This document shows positions 1 to 6,606 of a stretch of 16,690 nucleotides of DNA, piece after piece. A program made the translations under genes and the position numbers. Each line of letters opens with the position of its first letter. Positions within the stretch are counted from its first letter, which is position 1. Where the stretch lies: positions 1 to 16,690 of the forward strand of contig DAIDTM010000187.1 of assembly GCA_027457205.1 (NCBI GenBank). The letters run 5' to 3'. This stretch comes from Anaerolineae bacterium. Its GTDB lineage: Bacteria > Chloroflexota > Anaerolineae > UBA4142. Below the pieces are notes generated by a model, which saw only the letters and a program-made list of their open reading frames with translations, was not told where the DNA came from and ran no database searches.

Positions 1-1
1 C

Positions 2-286
2 CTGTATCCCGCCATCGCCAAGAAATTGGTTTCCGATTACCTCAGCCGCGTCCAATCCGATGATCGCAGCGCGCGCGCCACGTACGATGGATTGACCGTG
101 CGCGAGCGCGAAGTGCTCACGCTCGTCGCCGAAGGGCTGTCGAATCGTGAGATCGCCGAGCGGCTCACCGTCAGTCTCAGCACGGTGCAGACGCATTATG
201 CCCACATCGTCGAAAAGTTGAATTTGCGCAACCGCGCCGAACTGGTCAAATATGCGATTCGTCACGGTTTGATTGGCGCGGAGTAG
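2..286 (+). CDS. NarL/FixJ-family response regulator, C-terminal part (5' end outside the window)
   Basis: The reading frame is already open at the window edge, so the 94 visible residues are the end of a longer protein. A TTG at 26 is a possible start but is more likely internal. The visible part is a LuxR-type helix-turn-helix: LTVREREVLTLVAEGLSNREIAERL, then a recognition helix with SLSTVQTHYAHIVEKL, then RAELVKYAIRHGLI. This is the classical DNA-binding end of NarL/FixJ response regulators, which bind DNA when an N-terminal receiver domain is phosphorylated. The receiver domain is not visible, so a LuxR-type solo regulator cannot be excluded. It ends in TAG. Its last 41 bases overlap the end of the convergent membrane-protein gene. 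Whether it controls the cytochrome genes is unknown. Confidence 0.88.
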   Translation: MYPAIAKKLVSDYLSRVQSDDRSARATYDGLTVREREVLTLVAEGLSNREIAERLTVSLSTVQTHYAHIVEKLNLRNRAELVKYAIRHGLIGAE

Positions 287-926
287 ATTCAAGATCAGGT
301 AAAGAACGATACAGCAGAATCAGGATCACTGCCAGTAGCGCCAAGCTAGCGCCCCAAGACGCGAAAAAGCCCGGCGGTCCAAAATCGTAGCGTGTTGCGC
401 CGACTGATAATGGTATTTCCATCGACGCCAGCATCATCGTCGACATGACTCGATTCACTACGGCGCCACCCATCGTCAAGACAAACGCGGTCTCTATTGC
501 GCTCATCTCGAACGGCTCGTTTCCTCTTGCGCGTTGCTCCTCCAAGAACCTCCGACCTACCCACACGACCAAGCCGTACACCCCCCCCAGGGTCCCAAGA
601 TCGGTTAGCATCCAATACCAAGCAATGGGCACGCTTCCGAAGCCGGCTGTAAAGCGCGACTGACCAGACCAATTTGCGGGAGAAAAGAGTTGGATTAAAG
701 AAGAGATGAACGAGATGAGGTCGATCAGCGGCGCGGTGAGCAGACTGCCTAGAATCAGCCAGAACGCGAAGCGAATAGAATCACGCGAGCGCACCAGTTC
801 TGCCGCCCACGCTGGCAGCGCATCGACGATCCGTGGAAGAAGTTGACCGGCGAAGCACAGCCCCGGCAAGATCGCCAGAACTAATGCGACCGTGTGGATT
901 TCCTCTGCCAGGTTTGCTGGTGGCAT
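246..926 (-). CDS. Membrane protein of unknown function, 226 aa
   Basis: I do not recognise this protein. It starts at ATG with a clear AAAGGAG ribosome binding site about 6 bases upstream. The sequence shows about six hydrophobic stretches, near residues 10-32, 51-66, 68-82, 100-126, 144-170 and 187-209. Two basic patches (GRRFLEEQRARGNEP in the middle, and the C-terminus RQSNRDESHI) are probably cytoplasmic. No cofactor motif (CxxCH, conserved His pairs) is visible, so there is no direct sign that it belongs to the respiratory genes. The gene is divergent from the flavoprotein operon and overlaps the response regulator tail to tail. Its base composition is visibly less GC-rich than its neighbours. 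Function is open. Confidence 0.75.
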   Translation of the reverse strand: MPPANLAEEIHTVALVLAILPGLCFAGQLLPRIVDALPAWAAELVRSRDSIRFAFWLILGSLLTAPLIDLISFISSLIQLFSPANWSGQSRFTAGFGSVPIAWYWMLTDLGTLGGVYGLVVWVGRRFLEEQRARGNEPFEMSAIETAFVLTMGGAVVNRVMSTMMLASMEIPLSVGATRYDFGPPGFFASWGASLALLAVILILLYRSLPDLESTPRQSNRDESHI

Positions 927-965
927 AGTTTTCTCCTTTGCGCAAACGAACTATCCCATATTCCC

Positions 966-996
966 ATTGTATCACCATTTTTCACTCGTGACGCAA
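966..996 (-). promoter_or_regulatory. Possible sigma-70-type promoter for the 226-aa membrane protein
   Basis: On the minus strand, TTGCGT (991-996) lies 17 bases before GATACA (968-973), and TACAAT (966-971) overlaps the latter. It is about 40 bases upstream of the start codon. This is a pattern match only. Confidence 0.3.
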
Positions 997-1023
997 TCGA
1001 CTGTATCTCAACATCATGCTCCG

Positions 1024-1052
1024 CACGATGCTTAAATCGTGTCCGGCACGAT
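1024..1052. promoter_or_regulatory. Putative operator: three alternating CACGAT/ATCGTG half-sites
   Basis: CACGAT (1024-1029), ATCGTG (1036-1041) and CACGAT (1047-1052) form two overlapping perfect inverted repeats with spacers of 6 and 5 bases. The last half-site abuts the -35-like element of the promoter that reads towards the flavoprotein operon, so a bound dimer would sit where activators or repressors usually act. The motif is not FNR (TTGAT-N4-ATCAA) and I cannot name the regulator. The site lies between divergent genes and could serve both. Confidence 0.45.
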
Positions 1053-1081
1053 TGCCTCAACTGCCCTCGGTGTGCTATTAA
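1052..1081 (+). promoter_or_regulatory. Putative promoter of the flavoprotein / cytochrome b / Rieske cluster
   Basis: TTGCCT (1052-1057) is followed after 18 bases by TATTAA (1076-1081), within an AT-rich stretch that contrasts with the GC-rich surroundings. Transcription would start near 1088, leaving a leader of about 80 bases. The operator half-sites run into the -35 element. This is a pattern match only. Confidence 0.4.
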
Positions 1082-1166
1082 TAATTCGTAAGACTCGCCT
1101 CTGTGCTCGGGCGCGCGTCTATCTCCGCGCCGTTGAGCGTTTTCCACTCTACCGCAGGACAAGAGA

Positions 1167-3077
1167 ATGGACCTACCTAAATATCAAGTCGCGCTGACCA
1201 ACCTTGATTTCTACGCGCGCAATATTCCTTGCCAGCAAGGATGTCCGGTGCATACGGACGCGCGCGGGTACGTCACCGCGATTGCCCAGGGCGATTACGA
1301 ACGCGCCTACCTCATCGCCCGCGCGCCCAACCCCTTTGCCAGCGTCTGCGGGCGCGTGTGCAACGCGCCGTGCGAAGCCGCGTGCCGGCGCGGCAAGGTG
1401 GAACCGGGCAAGCCGGTCAACATCCGCGCGCTCAAACGCTTCGTCAACGACCGCTACGGCATTTACGACGTAAGCGGAAAAGACGCCGCCAAAGCCGGTC
1501 GTCCGCCTTTTAATTTTTACCGCTCGTCGCGCGGCGATTTCGATTTGGAAAATTCCGCGCTCCAGCACAGTATTGCCGCATTGAAAGCGCGCGCGCGTCC
1601 CAAGACCGGCAAGCGCGTCGCAGTTATCGGCGCAGGTCCCGCCGGGCTGACTGCCGCGCACGACCTCGCGCTGCTGGGTCACAGCGTCACGGTCTATGAA
1701 TCCGCGAGCGTTGCCGGCGGAATGTTGGTGCTCGGCGTGCCGGAGTACCGCTTACCGCGCGCGCTCGTCGAAATGGAAATCGACGCCATCTTGTCCCTCG
1801 GCGTCGAGTTGAAACTCAACAGCGCGCTTGGTCGAGATTTCTTCATCGGCGACCTGCGACGCGAGTACGACGCGGTCTTTATCGGCATCGGCACGTACAA
1901 GAGCCGCAAGTTGAACGTCGAAGGCGAACAACTGGACGGCGTTCTGCGCGCGATAGATTTCCTCATCAACGTCAACCTCGGCGGCTACAACGTCAATCTG
2001 GGCAAGCGCGTGCTCGTCATCGGCGGCGGCAACGTCGCGATGGATGTGGCGCGCACGGCGGCGCGCACGGGCAACACGGAAGGCGGCGGCGACATCGAGA
2101 CCGCGTTGGAAGTCGCGCGCGCGGCGGTGCGTATGGGCGCGACCAAAGAGGTGCATTGCCTCGTCGTCGAAGACCGAAACGAAATGCTCGCCGATCCGTA
2201 CGAAGTCGCCGAAGCGGAAGAAGAGGGCGTTGTCATTCACAACCACTTTGCGCCCGCGCGCATCGTTGGGCAGAACGGCAAGGCGATGGGCGTCGAAACG
2301 CTGAACGTCGAGCGCGCGTTTGACGACCAGAAGCGTTTCAACCCGCAGCTCGCTCCCAACACGCAGCGCGTCTGGGAAGCCGACAGCGTGATTATCGCCA
2401 TCGGTCAGTCTGGCGATTTTGAGTGGATCAAGCCCGAGGACAATCTCACCGTCAAACGCGGCGGAATGCTGCAGGTCGACGACCACCTGATGACGACTGC
2501 GCCGGGGATTTTCGCCGGCGGCGATGTGGCGTTCGGTCCGCGCCTGATCATCGACGCGGTGGCGAACGGGCAAAAAGCCGCGCGCGGCATCGACGCGTAC
2601 CTGCGCGGCGCGCCGCCCGTTTCGCGCCGCTCGGCGACCTTCGCGCCGATTCCGCTCGTCGATTATAACGCGCGCGGTCCCGTCCCCACTTATTTGCGAC
2701 TGCCGTACACGCGTCCGCCAATCACGCCGATCGATCGCCGCATCGGCATCGCCGAAGTCGAAGAAGGTTACGCGGAGGCAACGGCGCGTGACCAGGGTGC
2801 GCGCTGCTTGAAATGCTCGATCAATACCATTTTCGATGGAACCAAGTGCGTCCTGTGCAACGGCTGCGTGGATGTTTGCCCGTACGATTGTCTGAAAATC
2901 ATCCGCGTCGATCAGATTCAGGGCGACGAGAATGTGGCGCGGCTCGTCGCGGCGCAGGGTAACGGCAGCGCGATGTTGTTCGACCCCGATCACTGCGTCC
3001 GCTGCGCGCTGTGCGCCAAGCGTTGCCCCACCGGCGCGATCACGATGGAAGATTTCCGGTTTACGGAAGCGGCTTGA
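1167..3077 (+). CDS. GltD-like FAD/NAD(P) oxidoreductase with C-terminal 2x[4Fe-4S] ferredoxin domain, 636 aa
   Basis: This is a flavoprotein of the glutamate synthase small-subunit / dihydropyrimidine dehydrogenase type. The N-terminal iron-sulfur region has Cys22, 26, 61, 65, 69 and 73. The FAD site is GAGPAG at 155-160. The NAD(P) site is VIGGGNVAMD at 284-293, and the closing FAD motif GIFAGGDV is at 447-454. The C-terminus carries two ferredoxin motifs, Cys561/564/567/571 and Cys610/613/616/620, plus extra Cys547, 550 and 575. The start has AGGA seven bases upstream. Known members move electrons between NAD(P)H, FAD and iron-sulfur clusters. Here the gene is first in a cluster with cytochrome b, Rieske and cytochromes c and no glutamate synthase large subunit. 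I therefore infer that it is the NAD(P)H- or ferredoxin-reactive arm of the quinol complex. An insertion of about 25 residues (301-324) follows the NAD(P) loop and repeats part of its helix. Confidence 0.9.
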   Translation: MDLPKYQVALTNLDFYARNIPCQQGCPVHTDARGYVTAIAQGDYERAYLIARAPNPFASVCGRVCNAPCEAACRRGKVEPGKPVNIRALKRFVNDRYGIYDVSGKDAAKAGRPPFNFYRSSRGDFDLENSALQHSIAALKARARPKTGKRVAVIGAGPAGLTAAHDLALLGHSVTVYESASVAGGMLVLGVPEYRLPRALVEMEIDAILSLGVELKLNSALGRDFFIGDLRREYDAVFIGIGTYKSRKLNVEGEQLDGVLRAIDFLINVNLGGYNVNLGKRVLVIGGGNVAMDVARTAARTGNTEGGGDIETALEVARAAVRMGATKEVHCLVVEDRNEMLADPYEVAEAEEEGVVIHNHFAPARIVGQNGKAMGVETLNVERAFDDQKRFNPQLAPNTQRVWEADSVIIAIGQSGDFEWIKPEDNLTVKRGGMLQVDDHLMTTAPGIFAGGDVAFGPRLIIDAVANGQKAARGIDAYLRGAPPVSRRSATFAPIPLVDYNARGPVPTYLRLPYTRPPITPIDRRIGIAEVEEGYAEATARDQGARCLKCSINTIFDGTKCVLCNGCVDVCPYDCLKIIRVDQIQGDENVARLVAAQGNGSAMLFDPDHCVRCALCAKRCPTGAITMEDFRFTEAA

Positions 3078-3129
3078 CGCGGCGCAAGTTCATCGCGCGC
3101 CGCGTTTGATCCTCTCTGAGGTAATTGCA

Positions 3130-3900
3130 ATGGAAAGTACGTTCAATCGAGCCACCAACTTTGTCACCCGTTCACGTGTCTGGCGTTCGTTCTTCCGCCA
3201 CGGTATGCCGGACAATGAGATGGACCGCTCGCTGGTGATGACGACCAACATTTTCTTTCACCTGCATCCGGTCAAGGTCAATCGGCGCAGTCTGCGCGTC
3301 ACGTACTCGTTCGGTCTCGGCATCATTTCGGCGATTCTCTTTTTGACGCTGACGGTCACAGGCGTTTTGCTGATGTTCTACTACGTCCCCGCGACCACGC
3401 TGGCGTATTCGACGATGAAGGACTTGCAGACGACGATTCCACTCGGTCAGCTGGCGCGCAATATGCATCGCTGGTCGGCGCATTTGATGGTGCTGGCGGT
3501 GATCCTGCACATGGTGCGCGTGTTTTACACCGGCGCGTACAAACCGCCGCGCGAATTTAACTGGCTCGTGGGCGTGGTACTTCTTTTGCTCACGCTCGGC
3601 GCAAGTTTTACCGGCTATTTGTTGCCGTGGGACCAGCTATCGTACTGGGCGATCACCGTCGGCACGAACATCGCCAGTTACGCGCCGGTGCTGGGCAGCA
3701 CGGCGCGGTCGATTCTGCTCGGCGGCAGCGAAGTTGGGCAGAACACGCTGATTCGATTCTACGCGCTGCACGTTATCATTATCCCGCTTGGACTGATCCT
3801 GCTGATTTCCTTGCACCTCTGGCGCGTGCGCAAAGATGGCGGCTTGGCAGGGCAGGAGATTCCGGAGGAGCGGCTCGAGATCGCATCGTTGAAGGAATGA
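3130..3900 (+). CDS. Cytochrome b6-like subunit (cytochrome b N-terminal domain), 256 aa
   Basis: This is the diheme cytochrome b core of a bc/b6f-type quinol:cytochrome c complex in the cytoplasmic membrane. Four hydrophobic helices are visible. Heme b ligands are His113 and His127 (14 apart) on helix B, and His214 and His229 (15 apart) on helix D. The 15-residue step in helix D is the b6f spacing; mitochondrial-type cytochrome b has 14. The b6-like LPWDQLSYWA motif is at 165-174. There is no cysteine anywhere in the protein, so it cannot attach the covalent heme ci of true b6f complexes. The frame is open 66 codons further upstream, but ATG 3130 has GAGGT seven bases before it and matches the family's N-terminus. 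The gene lies 52 bases after the flavoprotein. The C-terminal half of cytochrome b is a separate gene downstream, as in b6f. Confidence 0.95.
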   Translation: MESTFNRATNFVTRSRVWRSFFRHGMPDNEMDRSLVMTTNIFFHLHPVKVNRRSLRVTYSFGLGIISAILFLTLTVTGVLLMFYYVPATTLAYSTMKDLQTTIPLGQLARNMHRWSAHLMVLAVILHMVRVFYTGAYKPPREFNWLVGVVLLLLTLGASFTGYLLPWDQLSYWAITVGTNIASYAPVLGSTARSILLGGSEVGQNTLIRFYALHVIIIPLGLILLISLHLWRVRKDGGLAGQEIPEERLEIASLKE

Positions 3901-3915
3901 GAACGGCGAGTAAAC

Positions 3916-3959
3916 CGGTGAATCAGTGAGACAGTAAACGGTTGTTCGTCACGCGTGAC
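3916..3959. repeat. Three degenerate octamer repeats and a 12-bp palindrome between the two cytochrome b genes
   Basis: CGGTGAAT, CAGTGAGA and CAGTAAAC lie head to tail (3916-3939). They are followed by the perfect palindrome GTCACGCGTGAC (3948-3959). AACCG before and CGGTT after the octamers can also pair. It resembles degenerate intergenic filler; no function is evident. Confidence 0.4.
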
Positions 3960-3984
3960 ACGAAGTATGGCAACAGGGGAATCT

Positions 3985-4761
3985 ATGGCTGCTGAAATAA
4001 AAGATCAGAAAACCGAAAACATCTTTCCGAGCGCTCCCACCAAAACCTATCAACTGATGGAATTGGTGCGCGGCACTTCGCCGATGGCGAACAAGGGACC
4101 CGACAATACGGTCTTTTCGTTTCCTGTCGTCGCGTTGATCGAAGTGCTGCTGCTTTTGGGGACGACGCTGCTCGTGTTTGTCTTCTCGCTGCTGCGGAAC
4201 GCGCCGCTGGAAGACATTGCCAATCCAACCGTGACGACGAATCCCGCCAAAGCGCCGTGGTATTTCGTCGGCTTGCAGGAATTGCTGGAACATATGCACC
4301 CGCTTGTCGCCGGCGTACTGATTCCCAGTGTGCTGGTCTTGTTCCTGGTCGTGATTCCGTACCTGGACAACGACCGCACCGGCGCGGGGCGGTGGTTCAC
4401 TTCGCAGCGCGGGCGGCGCATCACGCTGCTAAGCGCGATCTATGCCGTGATCGTGATGCCGCTGCTCATCGTGCTGGACAATACGTTCAACCTGCGCGAG
4501 ATGCTGCGCGGTGTCGCGCCGGAATTGATCAGCCAGATTATCTTGCCCGGACTCATCATCACCCTTGCGGCGTGGCTGCCGATGCTCATCTTGCTCCGCT
4601 GGAAGCCAACGATGCGCGAAGTGATCCTCTGCCTCTTTACCGTGATGTTCGTCTCGGCAATCGTTCTGACCCTGTCCGGCTTTTTGTTCCGCGGTCCCGG
4701 TTTCAAACTGTACCTGCCGTGGGCGATGCCGGGAGGATACAACCCGTTGAGTGGATTATAA
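3985..4761 (+). CDS. Cytochrome b C-terminal / subunit IV-like protein, 258 aa
   Basis: This is the partner of the b6-like protein and supplies part of the quinol-oxidation site. The ef-loop region reads NPAKAPWYFVGLQELL (86-101), so the usual PEWY motif is APWY here. As far as I recall, KAPWY is typical of a menaquinol-type branch seen in deltaproteobacterial and related cytochromes. Hydrophobic helices lie near residues 45-69, 104-125, 145-163, 175-199 and 205-226, more than the three of chloroplast subunit IV. The C-terminus RGPGFKLYLPW also matches that branch. Three starts are possible: GTG 3955, ATG 3967 and ATG 3985. I chose 3985 because AGGGGA lies just upstream; the others have no convincing ribosome binding site. 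Confidence 0.88.
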   Translation: MAAEIKDQKTENIFPSAPTKTYQLMELVRGTSPMANKGPDNTVFSFPVVALIEVLLLLGTTLLVFVFSLLRNAPLEDIANPTVTTNPAKAPWYFVGLQELLEHMHPLVAGVLIPSVLVLFLVVIPYLDNDRTGAGRWFTSQRGRRITLLSAIYAVIVMPLLIVLDNTFNLREMLRGVAPELISQIILPGLIITLAAWLPMLILLRWKPTMREVILCLFTVMFVSAIVLTLSGFLFRGPGFKLYLPWAMPGGYNPLSGL

Positions 4762-4777
4762 ACTCCACCCTTCACTG

Positions 4778-4798
4778 CTCCCCGCCAACAACGGGGAG
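4778..4798. repeat. Short GC hairpin within an intergenic repeat
   Basis: CTCCCCG (4778-4784) and CGGGGAG (4792-4798) form a perfect 7-bp stem with a 7-base loop. It lies in a purine/pyrimidine-skewed stretch (CTCCCCG, then GGGAGGGAAGGGAGAGGG). The sequence resembles the small dispersed CTCCCC/GGGGAG repeats common in environmental genomes. It sits between the subunit-IV and Rieske genes, where the RNA hairpin could affect relative expression. No T-run follows, so it is not an intrinsic terminator. Confidence 0.45.
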
Positions 4799-4828
4799 GG
4801 AAGGGAGAGGGTAAGGCAGGAGTATACA

Positions 4829-5338
4829 ATGACTGTAGCGAAAACAACATCCGATTCCAAAGTCTCGCGCCGCCAGTTTATTGGCTATGCGTGGGCGGTC
4901 GCGGTGATTGCGCTCTTCGCGCAAGCCGCAGGCGCGCTCTACCAGTTCGTCCAGCCGATCGTCCAAGCCGGTGGGTTCGGCGGCAAGGTCAACGCCGGCA
5001 ACGTCAACGAATTTGCCGTCGACACGGTGAGCACCGTCCGTGAGATGCACGGCTTTGTCTCGCGCGTGGAGCCGCAAGGCGCGCTGACGATGTCTTGGAC
5101 GTGCACGCATCTGGGCTGCACCGTCCCATGGGTGGAATCGGAAAAACAATTTCACTGCCCGTGCCACGGCTCGCTCTACAACACCAAAGGCGAGGTCACC
5201 GGCGGACCCGCGCCGCGCCCGCTCGATCTTTATCCGTCCGAAGTGGTTGGCGACGAATTGGTCGTCGACACGAGCCAGACCATCCAGCGGACGAAATTCG
5301 ATCAATCGCAGATCACGCCGTTTCCGAAGGGAGCGTAA
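4829..5338 (+). CDS. Rieske [2Fe-2S] protein of the quinol:cytochrome c complex, 169 aa
   Basis: This is the iron-sulfur subunit that takes the first electron from quinol and passes it to cytochrome c. Box I is Cys92-Thr-His94-Leu-Gly-Cys97 and box II is Cys110-Pro-Cys112-His113-Gly-Ser115. Cys92, His94, Cys110 and His113 bind the cluster, and Cys97-Cys112 would form the disulfide. Ser115 and Tyr117, which raise the potential in high-potential Rieske proteins, are both present. The N-terminus has a twin-arginine motif (SRRQF, 13-17) followed by a hydrophobic helix without an obvious cleavage site, so it should be Tat-exported and membrane-anchored. Upstream in-frame codons exist, but ATG 4829 has AGGAG six bases before it. 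Confidence 0.96.
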   Translation: MTVAKTTSDSKVSRRQFIGYAWAVAVIALFAQAAGALYQFVQPIVQAGGFGGKVNAGNVNEFAVDTVSTVREMHGFVSRVEPQGALTMSWTCTHLGCTVPWVESEKQFHCPCHGSLYNTKGEVTGGPAPRPLDLYPSEVVGDELVVDTSQTIQRTKFDQSQITPFPKGA

Positions 5339-5342
5339 CGCG

Positions 5343-6488
5343 ATGAGAAGACGCGAGGATTACACGCGGCTGGTCGCCGCTGCCTTGATCCTGACCATCG
5401 GCATCCTGGTGGTTTTTCAGATTTATCTCCTGCGCGAGCCGGGGCGTATTCAGACCGTGCTCGCGGCGGATCAGGCGGAGCATGTCGCGAACGGCAAAAC
5501 GCTTTTCGCTGCCAACTGTGTCGCGTGTCACGGCGATCACGGACAGGGCGGCATCGGACCGGCGCTCAATACCCAACAGTTTTTGAAAAACACAGACGAC
5601 GGCGTGATCACCAGTCTGATCGGTTCGGGCGTGCCCGGCACGGCGATGCCTTCGTGGGCGCAGGCGCACGGCGGACCATTCACCGATCAGCAGATTCTCG
5701 ATCTCACCGCCTTCATTCGGAGTTGGCAAGCCACCGCGCCGGCAGCTGCCGTGGCGACGGCGACGCCGACACCTAGCGCGGTGGAAGGTCAAGCCATTTT
5801 CAGTTCGGTCTGCTACGCGTGCCACGGCACGAATGGACAAGGCACTGCGCGTGCGCCCGCGTTGAACGATCAAAAGCTTCTGGCGCAATTTGACGACAAC
5901 TGGTTCCGCCAAACGGTTGCCGATGGGCGACCGAGTCAAGGGATGCCAACCTGGGGCAAGGTGCTTTCGCCGCAGCAGATCGATGCGGTCGTGGCATACA
6001 TCCGCACTTGGCAAAAGTCGCCTTCCGCAGCATCGCCGACGAGCGCTCCAACGGCGACGACTGCCCCGGCGACTCCAACGCAAGCCGCCAAGCCAACCTC
6101 CGCGGCGACGGCTGCCGCGCCGGGCGCGCCAACTGCCGCCGCGACGGCGACAACGGCTGCGACGACCGCGCCAACCGCTGCAGCCACTGCGACAACTGCG
6201 CCCACCGCCGCGGCTACTGCGACGACGGCAGCATCGGGCGGCGCGCCGTCTGCCGCCGACATTCAAGCGGGGCAGGGACTGTTCGCATCGAAAGGGTGCG
6301 CCACGTGTCACGGCGCGCAGGGACAGGGCGGCATCGGTCCGAAACTGGTCGGCATCACATTGACGCACGATCAAATCGTCAAACAAGTACGGACGCCGCC
6401 GCCGGGCGTAATGCCGGCATTCTCAACCGGTCAAGTCAGCGATTCGGAGTTGGATCAGATCATCGCCTTTATCGAGAGTTTGAAATAG
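5343..6488 (+). CDS. Membrane-anchored triheme cytochrome c (three class-I domains), 381 aa
   Basis: It has one N-terminal membrane helix (about 9-30) and three similar cytochrome c domains. Heme motifs are Cys59/62-His63, Cys157/160-His161 and Cys319/322-His323. The likely axial methionines are Met102, Met201 and Met357, each followed by Pro (MPSW, MPTW, MPAF). A linker of about 70 residues rich in Ala, Thr and Pro (about 228-300) separates domains two and three and contains a ten-residue repeat (APTAAATATT). Domains one and three share GQGGIGP after the heme, so they look like duplicates. The gene starts four bases after the Rieske stop, with AAGGGAG upstream, so the two are almost certainly co-translated. 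I infer that it is the complex's own cytochrome c acceptor. It ends in TAG. Confidence 0.93.
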   Translation: MRRREDYTRLVAAALILTIGILVVFQIYLLREPGRIQTVLAADQAEHVANGKTLFAANCVACHGDHGQGGIGPALNTQQFLKNTDDGVITSLIGSGVPGTAMPSWAQAHGGPFTDQQILDLTAFIRSWQATAPAAAVATATPTPSAVEGQAIFSSVCYACHGTNGQGTARAPALNDQKLLAQFDDNWFRQTVADGRPSQGMPTWGKVLSPQQIDAVVAYIRTWQKSPSAASPTSAPTATTAPATPTQAAKPTSAATAAAPGAPTAAATATTAATTAPTAAATATTAPTAAATATTAASGGAPSAADIQAGQGLFASKGCATCHGAQGQGGIGPKLVGITLTHDQIVKQVRTPPPGVMPAFSTGQVSDSELDQIIAFIESLK

Positions 6489-6505
6489 CGTTCGAGCATC
6501 ACTCC

Positions 6506-6515
6506 AAGGAGGTGA
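6506..6515 (+). promoter_or_regulatory. Perfect Shine-Dalgarno sequence with no gene behind it
   Basis: AAGGAGGTGA, the full anti-16S complement, is followed by no usable long frame. A GTG inside it leads to TGA after four codons. A CTG ten bases further would encode about 11 codons to TAG. It may be the relic of a lost small gene or a chance match. The next real gene, at 6607, has its own ribosome binding site. Confidence 0.35.
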
Positions 6516-6606
6516 CGAGCGACTGACGGAAGAACTCGCGTTTTTGATCGACAAGTAGAGCAGTGAACCAACCGTTCGAATCGAAATTTCAGAGAGGAGA
6601 ATCTCA

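Noticed and set aside
1024..1041. FNR/CRP or NarL binding site upstream of the flavoprotein
   Set aside because: The half-sites CACGAT/ATCGTG do not match TTGAT-N4-ATCAA, TGTGA-N6-TCACA or the NarL heptamer, so only an unnamed operator is claimed.
1752..2993. 413-codon frame on the minus strand inside the flavoprotein gene
   Set aside because: Low-complexity Arg/Ala/Asp/Val translation with no domain or ribosome binding site, lying opposite a gene with complete FAD, NAD(P) and ferredoxin motifs.
6130..6240. Ala/Thr/Pro-rich repetitive DNA in the triheme cytochrome as a mobile or regulatory repeat
   Set aside because: It keeps the reading frame and encodes a typical flexible linker between exported domains.
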